From positions 1-11,832 of the forward strand of contig CAZRAW010000068.1 in NCBI GenBank assembly GCA_964598065.1: a DNA stretch of 11,832 nucleotides, written 5' to 3'. Shown here one piece after another: positions 6,233 through 11,832 of this stretch (positions are counted from its first letter, which is position 1; each line of letters begins with the position of its first letter). The notes beneath the pieces were generated by a model. The model made no database searches and was not told the origin of the DNA. It saw only the letters and a list, made by a program, of their open reading frames with translations. Both the position numbers and the translations under genes were made by a program. Source of the stretch: Sulfidibacterium sp964598065. GTDB taxonomy: Bacteria > Bacteroidota > Bacteroidia > Bacteroidales > F082.

Positions 6233-7408
6233 ATGATATCCTACGAAGAAGCATACCTACACATTATGGAAAATGTCCACACTCTTGGCGTTGAGACAGT
6301 CGGTTTTGAACAATCGGTACACCGGGTTTTAGCCGAAGATATCCGGTCGGACATGGACATGCCTCCTTTCAACAAGTCAGCTATGGATGGCTATGCATGC
6401 CGTAACGACGACCTTAAAAACCTTTTGGATGTTGTGGAGGTGATTCCTGCCGGCGTCTGGCCGCAAAAAACAATTGGGAAAAACCAATGCGCAAAGATTA
6501 TGACCGGAGCACCCATTCCGAGGGGTGCAGATGTCGTTATCATGGTGGAACAGACCAAAAACGCAGGAGAAAACCAAATTGTTTTTACCGGGGAGAATAC
6601 CAAACCCAACATCTGTTTAACAGGCGAAGACATCAAAACCGACGAAGTGTTGCTAAAAAGCGGGACGCTGATAAAAGAAAAACACATTCCGGTGTTGGCT
6701 TCGGCAGGTGCCGTTAGAATCAAAGTTTATAAACAACCGCGTGTAGCGATAGTTTCTACCGGGAATGAACTGGTGGAACCGGATATAAAACCGGCGCTTT
6801 CGCAAATCAGAAACAGCAATGCCTGCCAGATAGTAACACAGGCAAAAGCTATGGGATTGCCGGTTGACTATCTCGGAATTGCAAAAGACACAAAGGAGAG
6901 CATACAAACCATGCTTGACAAAGCTCTGGGAAAAGCCGACCTTGTGATTATGTCGGGCGCCGTTTCTATGGGCGATTACGATTTTGTTCCGGCAGTTTTA
7001 ATAGAAACCGGATTTTATGTCCATTTTCACGGGATAGCCACCAAGCCGGGTAAAAAAACCATTTTCGGAACCAAAAAGGATAAATGGTTTGTCGGGGTTC
7101 CCGGAAATCCGGTTGCTGCTTTTGTTCAGTTCGACATGCTCATAAAACCGTTAATTTATGGTATCATGGGCAACCACTATTTTCCCAAGATGTATAAATT
7201 ACCCCTTGATCAGTACTTTAAACGAAAAAATGCAACACGAAAAGCATTTGAACCGGTGAAAATAACTGCCGACGGCGCTATAAAGCCCATCGAATATCAT
7301 GGCTCGGCTCACATCAACGCTTTATCCTATGCCGATGGACTTATGGTAGTGGAACGAGGCGTTACCGAATTAAATAAAGGAGACTTTGTAGATGTACGAC
7401 CAATATAA
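6233..7408 (+). CDS. moeA: molybdopterin molybdenumtransferase MoeA
   Basis: The 391-residue protein inserts molybdate (or tungstate) into adenylylated molybdopterin, releasing AMP and the finished cofactor. The full MoeA arrangement is present. The N-terminal part has PPFNKSAMDGYA (44-55, with the conserved Asp52), TGAPIPRGAD (91-100) and VVIMVEQ. The MogA-like domain 3 has VAIVSTGNEL (171-180), SGAVSMGDYDFV (241-252), KPGKKT and VPGNPVAAFVQF (289-300). The C-terminal beta domain is at about 318-391. Length is normal. One oddity is Ala243, where the family motif usually has a second glycine (SGGVS). The last 17 bases overlap the moaA start, indicating translational coupling. The start at 6233 fits the usual N-terminal ISYEEA helix. 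Confidence 0.95.
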   Translation: MISYEEAYLHIMENVHTLGVETVGFEQSVHRVLAEDIRSDMDMPPFNKSAMDGYACRNDDLKNLLDVVEVIPAGVWPQKTIGKNQCAKIMTGAPIPRGADVVIMVEQTKNAGENQIVFTGENTKPNICLTGEDIKTDEVLLKSGTLIKEKHIPVLASAGAVRIKVYKQPRVAIVSTGNELVEPDIKPALSQIRNSNACQIVTQAKAMGLPVDYLGIAKDTKESIQTMLDKALGKADLVIMSGAVSMGDYDFVPAVLIETGFYVHFHGIATKPGKKTIFGTKKDKWFVGVPGNPVAAFVQFDMLIKPLIYGIMGNHYFPKMYKLPLDQYFKRKNATRKAFEPVKITADGAIKPIEYHGSAHINALSYADGLMVVERGVTELNKGDFVDVRPI

Positions 7409-8192
7409 CAGAAAACTGAATTACCTTCGCATTTCGGTTACTGACCGCTGCAACCTCAGGTGCGTTTATTGTATGCCGGAAAAAGGTATTAAACTCATGC
7501 AACACAAGGATATTCTTTCTTTTGAAGAGATACTCACAGTTGTAAAAAAAGGAGCCGCCAAAGGGATTACAAAGGTGCGACTTACCGGTGGTGAACCTTT
7601 GGTTAGGAAAGGAATTGTTGATTTGGTTGGAATGATAGCTTCCGTTGAAGGGATAACCGATTTATCCATGACAACCAACGGAATTTTATTGGCTCAATTT
7701 GCAAAACCGTTGAAAGAAGCCGGACTTAACCGGATAAACATTAGTCTGGATACAATATCTCCATCACACTACAAAGAAATTACCCGTGGCGGAGATATCC
7801 GGAGGGTTTTTGATGGAATACATGCCGCCAAAGAAGCCTGTTTGCAGCCTGTCAAGATAAATTGCGTGGTTTTTAAAAGCAGTAATGAGCCGGATGCCCG
7901 GGAAGTAGCCGCTTTTTGTAAAGAAAATGATTTACAAATACGCTTTATTCATCAAATGAACCTGCAAACCGGTGAGTTTTCCATTGTTGAAGGCGGCAAC
8001 GGTGGCGATTGCAAAAATTGTAACCGGCTGCGGCTTACCGCCAACGGTGACATTAAGCCCTGTCTGTTTAACGAAATGGCATTTAATGTTAAAAAGACAA
8101 GTATTAACCGGGCATTTGACATGGCGGTGATGAATAAGCCCGAAGTCGGAACAAAAAACAAATCCGGAAAGTTTTACGGCATTGGAGGATAG
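7392..8192 (+). CDS. moaA: GTP 3',8-cyclase MoaA, short form
   Basis: This radical SAM enzyme would carry out the first step of Moco synthesis, turning GTP into 3',8-cyclo-7,8-dihydro-GTP. The N-terminal cluster motif is C20-x3-C24-x2-C27 within RISVTDRCNLRCVYC, followed by LTGGEPL (64-70) and NISLDT (116-121). The second, substrate-binding 4Fe-4S cluster motif is C207-x2-C210-x13-C224 within CKNCNRLRLTANG, with both arginines kept. The chain ends in the conserved Gly-Gly. It is only 266 residues, against about 320-335 usually. The missing part lies mainly between IRFIHQM (183-189) and C207, where normal MoaA has roughly 40 more residues, and the tail after C224 is also shorter. The frame is open throughout, so this is a true short form and not a frameshift. 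AAAGGAG (7376-7382), inside moeA, is well placed as a ribosome binding site for the ATG at 7392. Confidence 0.88.
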   Translation: MYDQYNRKLNYLRISVTDRCNLRCVYCMPEKGIKLMQHKDILSFEEILTVVKKGAAKGITKVRLTGGEPLVRKGIVDLVGMIASVEGITDLSMTTNGILLAQFAKPLKEAGLNRINISLDTISPSHYKEITRGGDIRRVFDGIHAAKEACLQPVKINCVVFKSSNEPDAREVAAFCKENDLQIRFIHQMNLQTGEFSIVEGGNGGDCKNCNRLRLTANGDIKPCLFNEMAFNVKKTSINRAFDMAVMNKPEVGTKNKSGKFYGIGG

Positions 8193-8316
8193 TGTTTTAT
8201 GAGCAAAACGAATGCATGCAAAATGTATCGGAATGGAGCTTCCATATCACAAAGAATAATAATAAACCAGATATTTCTTATTTAGAAAAGAAGTAAAAAA
8301 ATAAAAATCTAAAATC

Positions 8317-8760
8317 ATGAAACTGACACATATCGATGAAAAGGGTAAGGCCAATATGGTGGATGTGGCCGGAAAGCCACAACAGACCCGTACGGCGTTT
8401 GCCGAAGGTTTTATTCATCTACAAGCCGAAACAGTCGCTTTGATTAACGAAAACCAAATGAAAAAAGGGGATGTGCTGACAGTTTCTGAGATTGCCGGCA
8501 TACAAGCAGCCAAGAAAACCAGCGAACTAATACCACTTTGCCACCCGATTATGCTGACCAAAGTATCCGTAAAAGCTACTTTAAAGGAAAATGGTGTTCA
8601 TGTTTCGTGTATGGCAAAATGTATCGGACAAACCGGGGTGGAGATGGAAGCTCTGACAGGTGTTCAGGTGGGTCTGTTAACAGTTTACGATATGTGCAAA
8701 GCTGTTGACAAAGCCATGCACATGGAGAATGTTCACCTTATAAAAAAAATAAAGGTATAA
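8317..8760 (+). CDS. moaC: cyclic pyranopterin monophosphate synthase MoaC
   Basis: The 147-residue protein rearranges the MoaA product into cyclic pyranopterin monophosphate. It is a small, normally hexameric cytoplasmic enzyme. The family residues are in place: THIDEKGKANMVDV at the N-terminus, Lys50 in KKGDV, LIPLCHP (71-77, His76), GVEMEALTGV (107-116, Glu109 and Glu111), and the catalytic YDMCKAVDK with Asp125 and Lys128. Length is slightly below the E. coli protein because the C-terminal tail is shorter. It is separated from moaA by 124 A/T-rich bases in which no promoter box of the TAnnTTTG type or terminator was found, so it is probably still in the same operon. The next gene starts 11 bases after its stop. 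Confidence 0.95.
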   Translation: MKLTHIDEKGKANMVDVAGKPQQTRTAFAEGFIHLQAETVALINENQMKKGDVLTVSEIAGIQAAKKTSELIPLCHPIMLTKVSVKATLKENGVHVSCMAKCIGQTGVEMEALTGVQVGLLTVYDMCKAVDKAMHMENVHLIKKIKV

Positions 8761-8771
8761 CAATAATATAG

Positions 8772-9704
8772 ATGAAAATGTTTGAAGTAACTTCAGTCAA
8801 TATTTCAGAAAAAAAAGGGACGATAAAAAGACCTGTTGACAGCATTCAATTAACCGATATCGGGATTCCCGGAGATGCACATTCCGGCCCGTGGCACAGA
8901 CAGGTAAGCCTTCTTGGGGTGGAAAGTATAGAAAAATTTTCCGATGAGGCCAAACGCGAAATCAAATATGGTGAGTTTGCAGAAAACATCACAACCCGCG
9001 GAATGGAATTATATAAAACCGCACCTCTCGACAAGTTTGTTTCGGGCGACATTGAACTCATGGTTACACAAATTGGCAAAAAATGTCATGGTGACAATTG
9101 CGCCATTTTTCGTGAAGTGGGAAACTGTGTCATGCCCAAAGAGGGTATCTTTGTTAAGGTACTGAAAGGCGGAGAGCTCAGGCCAGGCAGATTTTTTCAA
9201 TACCATCCACGCATCTTAAAAATTAAGATTATTACCCTAAGCGATCGTGCCAGCCACGGAGTGTACGAAGACAAAAGCGGACCATTGACTGAAAAGATAA
9301 CCGGAGAATTTCTTTTGTCCCGTAACCGACATTTTGAATTTGATAAGTTGATCATCCCCGACGATGCAATATTATTGCAAAAATCCTTGGAAGATGCTAT
9401 AGCAAAGCATTTCGACATTATCATCACAACCGGCGGAACCGGCATCGGGAAAAGGGATATCACCCCTGATGTGGTGAAGCCCATGCTTCAAAAAGAAATT
9501 ACCGGCATAATGGAACTAATCCGTGTAAAATACGGCATGAAAAAACCCAATGCACTCATTAGCCGGGCGGTGGCAGGAACCATTGATGAAACCTTAATTT
9601 ATACCCTGCCGGGAAGCCGGAAAGCAGTAAACGAATACCTTAGGGAAATTTTACCCACACTGGAACATTCCCTCTATATGATGAACGGATTGGACATCCA
9701 TTAA
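8772..9704 (+). CDS. MOSC domain - MogA/MoaB fusion protein
   Basis: The 310 residues hold two domains. Residues 1-143 are a MOSC domain (FAENITTRG at 69-77; C105, C110 and C119 in IGKKCHGDNCAIFREVGNC; GIFVKVLKGGELRPGRFF). Residues 148-307 are a MogA/MoaB-type molybdopterin adenylyltransferase (ITLSDRAS at 154-161; the nucleotide loop TTGGTGIGKRDITPD at 219-233; LPGSRKAVNEYL at 279-290). The MogA half would adenylate molybdopterin for MoeA. MOSC domains bind sulfur or Moco derivatives in sulfurases and sulfite/amidoxime-type enzymes, so the N-terminal half may modify or hand over the finished cofactor. This fusion is known from other anaerobes. The stop TAA comes from the first bases of the mobile element next door. 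Without that insertion the frame would run eight codons further, to TAG at 9919-9921. A second possible start is Met3. Confidence 0.9.
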   Translation: MKMFEVTSVNISEKKGTIKRPVDSIQLTDIGIPGDAHSGPWHRQVSLLGVESIEKFSDEAKREIKYGEFAENITTRGMELYKTAPLDKFVSGDIELMVTQIGKKCHGDNCAIFREVGNCVMPKEGIFVKVLKGGELRPGRFFQYHPRILKIKIITLSDRASHGVYEDKSGPLTEKITGEFLLSRNRHFEFDKLIIPDDAILLQKSLEDAIAKHFDIIITTGGTGIGKRDITPDVVKPMLQKEITGIMELIRVKYGMKKPNALISRAVAGTIDETLIYTLPGSRKAVNEYLREILPTLEHSLYMMNGLDIH

Positions 9705-9893
9705 ACAGAGTCTGTCTATAAAGTCCGCTAACTTCGTTATACTCGTTTTTCATACCAGTCATCCCGATTGTGCTTTTTGTTGGTTTTTAAAGTAAAAACC
9801 TTACAAAAGCTACATCGGGACTCCTGATACTCAAAACTCGCAAGCCTTGTTAGCGAACTTTCTATTCCAGACTCTTGACTTTATGGACATCCA
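9691..9893. repeat. 10-bp direct repeats flanking the palindromic element
   Basis: TGGACATCCA occurs at 9691-9700, inside the last codons of the MOSC-MogA gene, and again at 9884-9893 on the far side of the element. Both copies are identical and touch the element's ends. The sequence after the second copy continues the ancestral reading frame. Confidence 0.8.
9701..9883. mobile_element. 183-bp MITE-like palindromic element with 10-bp target duplication
   Basis: The whole stretch is an imperfect palindrome centred on 9791. Its apex is GGTTTTTA/TAAAAACC with loop AAG (9782-9800). The arms share TCCCGAT, CGCTAAC and GAGTCTG in mirrored places (for example GAGTCTG at 9708-9714 and CAGACTC at 9868-9874). 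The ends begin TTAAACAGAGTCTG and, on the other strand, TAAAGTCAAGAGTCTG. Perfect direct repeats TGGACATCCA abut it on both sides (9691-9700 and 9884-9893), the mark of a transposition event. There is no coding capacity, so a transposase would be needed in trans. The parent family was not recognised; a 10-bp duplication fits IS4-like elements among others. As a very long hairpin between convergent genes it may also stop transcription. Confidence 0.8.
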
Positions 9894-9928
9894 CTTAATA
9901 ATAAAGGAAGTGGTAAGGTAGAGCCTGT

Positions 9929-10873
9929 TTAGGGCTCCTGCTGCAGAACATCTCTGTAAAACAGTCCGCGGTTTTCGCGTACCGAAATAATTTTTTTCTC
10001 GTCTTCAAGCACATCGAGATACTTATTGATTTCATTGATATGAAGACCGAGAATTTTATGCATATCTTCAAGTGTACAGGGACGACGTTTGATGGTTTCC
10101 AGAATAGCCGATTCCATGTCATCGCGGTAGGAGACAATCTTTTTCCGGTCGGGAGCGGCAGCGATGATTTTCACCTGAGGCAAATTCCAAAAATCGACGA
10201 CTTCCTGTAACTCTTTGCGTGTGGCTGCACGTATATTTTCCACAGCACCCGGACGGTCGAGGGTATTCAACTGTATTTCCTCCGGATTTATTTTCAAAAA
10301 AGCCGTTTTCAGTGCCTGCAGGTTTTCTTTAGTATCATTCAAACCGGGAATAATCAACACTTCTAACCAAATTTGCCCTTTGTATTCTTCACGGAAATCA
10401 ACAAGACCCTGAATGTATCGGGGGATATCCAGTTCACGCCACGGCCGGTTAATTTTACGAAAAGCCAAATCTTCCGCCGCATCGAGTGAGGGGAGCACCA
10501 CATCAGCTTCAAGAAGTTCCTTGCGAACATCTTTGTCATAAAACAGTGTGCCATTGGTAAGTACTGCCACCGGAGTCTTGCTGTGTGTTTTAATGAAATG
10601 CAGCACATCACCAATCCGGCTGTTGAGTGTAGGCTCGCCCGAACCCGAAAAAGTAATGTAATCCGGATGCGGATTGTTACTCAGATAATCGGTTAGCTCC
10701 TGCACCACACCATCATACGGGATGTATTCTTTGCGTTCCGTAGTTAGTTTTGTTGTACGTCCGCATTCGCAATACACACAGTTGAGAGAACACACTTTGT
10801 GCGGAACCAAATCCACCCCCAGCGACATGCCCAGCCTGCGCGATGGTACCGGACCAAAAAGATATTTATACAT
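9929..10873 (-). CDS. radical SAM protein of the COG0731 type
   Basis: The 314-residue protein opens with FGPVPSRRLGMSLGVDLVP (6-24) and carries the 4Fe-4S motif C28-x3-C32-x2-C35 (VCSLNCVYCECGRT). TFSGSGEPTL (74-83) is the SAM-binding GGE-like motif. The first ~240 residues form the radical SAM barrel; about 248-310 read as a winged-helix-like domain (LEDMHKILGLHINEINKYLDVLEDEKKI). The family is related to the TYW1 wyosine-forming enzymes, but the bacterial members lack a tRNA role proof and their reaction is unknown. It lies 35 bases downstream of the DUF89 gene on the same strand, so the two are probably co-transcribed. It is convergent with the Moco operon, which argues against shared regulation. 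Confidence 0.88.
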   Translation of the reverse strand: MYKYLFGPVPSRRLGMSLGVDLVPHKVCSLNCVYCECGRTTKLTTERKEYIPYDGVVQELTDYLSNNPHPDYITFSGSGEPTLNSRIGDVLHFIKTHSKTPVAVLTNGTLFYDKDVRKELLEADVVLPSLDAAEDLAFRKINRPWRELDIPRYIQGLVDFREEYKGQIWLEVLIIPGLNDTKENLQALKTAFLKINPEEIQLNTLDRPGAVENIRAATRKELQEVVDFWNLPQVKIIAAAPDRKKIVSYRDDMESAILETIKRRPCTLEDMHKILGLHINEINKYLDVLEDEKKIISVRENRGLFYRDVLQQEP

Positions 10874-10879
10874 AAGTTA

Positions 10880-10912
10880 AGTGTCTAAAGTTTAAAGTAC
10901 CTAAAGTTTTAC
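10880..10912. repeat. short degenerate repeats between the DUF89 and radical SAM genes
   Basis: CTAAAGTTT occurs twice (10885-10893 and 10901-10909) with TTTAAAGTA between, so most of the 35-base spacer is copies of an AAAGTNT-like unit. Similar A/T heptamer runs occur between genes in other Bacteroidota. No function can be assigned. Confidence 0.4.
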
Positions 10913-11754
10913 AAATTTATTCCTTTTAATACAATATCTCCTTCTTTCACTCCCAAATGGCGGGCAATAACCGGACATTTTGCTTTCAGCATAAAGAAGA
11001 TGGAACGTTTTTCGTCCGACAGCCCTTCATAATTTCCCTGACCTTTGCTGATGACCATGTCGGCATTCCGGTAAATCCCCATAAACTCCGGTGTACACCG
11101 GTTCAGGATGGTTCCCGGCGCAATGCTGCCCGACTCAATCAGCTCCGCCACTTCATCTAACCCTGAAGACAGGGCATCTTCCATGGTGCCATCGTTTATG
11201 ATAGGTTGTGAACGGACAGCATATTTTACCCGCCTTTTCAACTGTTTAATCAATATTTTATCAAAAACCGATTCGCCGGCATTGTCGCCGATGTACAGAA
11301 TATTTTCAGCGGCAGTAAGTTTAGTTTTAAAAGCTTTATAATCGAAAATACCAAAATCCTGCTTCAGGATTTTTTTTACATCAACCACAATATCAAAGGT
11401 TTTGTTAATACCGAGATCAATAACATTTCCGGCTATAGCCAGCCGGATAGCAGTAAGCAAAGAATCGTCCGAATCAGCCACCATTTTTTCCAACTCAGGA
11501 TAAAGCGCTTTGGCTTCGGCAATATGTTGTTGCTTTATCTTCCGGTAAGGATCAGCCACCCCTGTAATCTCCCGTATCTTTCCGTATATCAGCGTTCCCG
11601 ACTCGGCAGGCGTATTTTCCATGGGAATTTCTTTTATCATATCACCCACATCATCCAGCACCTGCTTTATCAATTTGTCATCATCCGTAGCAATGCGCGA
11701 AGCCCGCAACGCCTGTTCTACAAAACAGGGCAAACAATCAAGATAAGTTTTCAT
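10909..11754 (-). CDS. DUF89/ARMT1-like metal-dependent protein
   Basis: The 281-residue protein belongs to the DUF89 family, whose studied members are metal-dependent phosphatases thought to clear damaged or unwanted phosphometabolites. The N-terminal DCLPC (C7-x2-C10) marks the CxxC-bearing prokaryotic subgroup. The core motifs are present in order: AIAGNVIDLG (106-115), IGDNAGE (155-161), RSQPIINDGT (181-190), and ADMVISKGQGNYEGL (231-245). The Asp and Asn of these blocks form the metal site in the family. Length is typical of the stand-alone bacterial form. Its start overlaps the end of the upstream partial frame by 17 bases, and the radical SAM gene follows after 35, suggesting a three-gene operon. 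The substrate is unknown. Association with a radical SAM enzyme hints at a linked pathway, but this is inference. Confidence 0.88.
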   Translation of the reverse strand: MKTYLDCLPCFVEQALRASRIATDDDKLIKQVLDDVGDMIKEIPMENTPAESGTLIYGKIREITGVADPYRKIKQQHIAEAKALYPELEKMVADSDDSLLTAIRLAIAGNVIDLGINKTFDIVVDVKKILKQDFGIFDYKAFKTKLTAAENILYIGDNAGESVFDKILIKQLKRRVKYAVRSQPIINDGTMEDALSSGLDEVAELIESGSIAPGTILNRCTPEFMGIYRNADMVISKGQGNYEGLSDEKRSIFFMLKAKCPVIARHLGVKEGDIVLKGINL

Positions 11755-11832
11755 TCAGCTTATTTTTTAACTCAAACACATTGCCTGCCTTGTCCTTTAC
11801 AAAAAGCAGATTGCCATTTTCTCTTTTCATAC
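11738..11832 (-). CDS. 3' end of an upstream gene (partial, unrecognised)
   Basis: On the minus strand an open frame enters at the window edge and reads MKRENGNLLFVKDKAGNVFELK and a few more residues to a TGA at 11740-11738. It overlaps the DUF89 start by 17 bases, an arrangement typical of coupled genes. An ATG at 11830 would give only 30 residues, so this is more likely the tail of a longer gene that continues outside the window. No family was recognised. Confidence 0.4.
   Translation of the reverse strand, partial: MKRENGNLLFVKDKAGNVFELKNKLNENLS

Noticed and set aside
8234..8252. Small hairpin ATGGA-GCT-TCCAT between moaA and moaC
   Set aside because: Only five pairs and no U-run after it, so it is not a credible terminator within the operon.
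8199..8285. 28-codon frame between moaA and moaC
   Set aside because: No ribosome binding site, no Gly-Gly end as a MoaD would have, and no recognisable motif; most likely chance.
9701..9883. CRISPR or REP-array interpretation of the palindromic stretch
   Set aside because: There is a single copy with direct repeats only at its ends, which is the structure of an inserted element and not an array.
9921..9937. Hairpin GAGCC...GGCTC over the radical SAM stop codon
   Set aside because: Short stem with no U-run on either strand; the neighbouring 183-bp palindrome is the better candidate for stopping transcription.

Overview
The window looks like a chromosomal segment of an environmental, probably anaerobic member of the Bacteroidota. 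Evidence: promoter-like TAnnTTTG (-7) boxes stand in front of several genes, Shine-Dalgarno sequences are mostly absent, there is a TonB-dependent receptor with an N-terminal carboxypeptidase-regulatory-like domain, and the protein sequences have a Bacteroidota flavour. No molybdoenzyme and no ribosomal RNA is present, so the genus cannot be fixed from this segment.

Layout. (1) 1-1405: ornithine aminotransferase (rocD) behind a good Bacteroidota promoter. (2) 1406-1776: non-coding, with a 15-bp hairpin and, on the minus strand, a promoter, three hairpins and a U-run that together look like a small RNA gene. (3) 1777-2493: secreted protein of unknown function, convergent with (4) 2541-5060 (minus), a TonB-dependent outer membrane receptor. 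(5) 5061-5491: a 431-base leader region. It carries a promoter and a structured RNA closely resembling a molybdenum cofactor (Moco) riboswitch. This is followed by an antiterminator hairpin and a 12-bp intrinsic terminator ending 22 bases before the next start codon. (6) 5492-9704: a five-gene plus-strand operon: TauE/SafE permease, moeA, moaA (a short form), moaC, and a MOSC-MogA fusion. (7) 9701-9883: a 183-bp near-palindromic mobile element (MITE-like) with a perfect 10-bp target duplication, inserted in the 3' end of the fusion gene. (8) 9929-11832 (minus): a radical SAM protein, a DUF89/ARMT1-like protein, and the tail of a further gene.

How the parts work together. MoaA and MoaC would make cyclic pyranopterin monophosphate from GTP. 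The MogA domain adenylates molybdopterin, MoeA inserts the metal, and the MOSC domain may handle sulfur or deliver the finished cofactor. The genes for molybdopterin synthase (moaD, moaE), its sulfurylase (moeB) and a classical molybdate or tungstate ABC transporter are not in the window. The leader RNA can form either an aptamer-like fold plus terminator, or an antiterminator that uses the aptamer's own 3' strand. This is the layout expected for feedback repression of the whole operon, including the permease, by its end product. The riboswitch with its mutually exclusive helices, the shortened MoaA and the element that supplied a new stop codon to the MOSC-MogA gene are the three points most worth following up.
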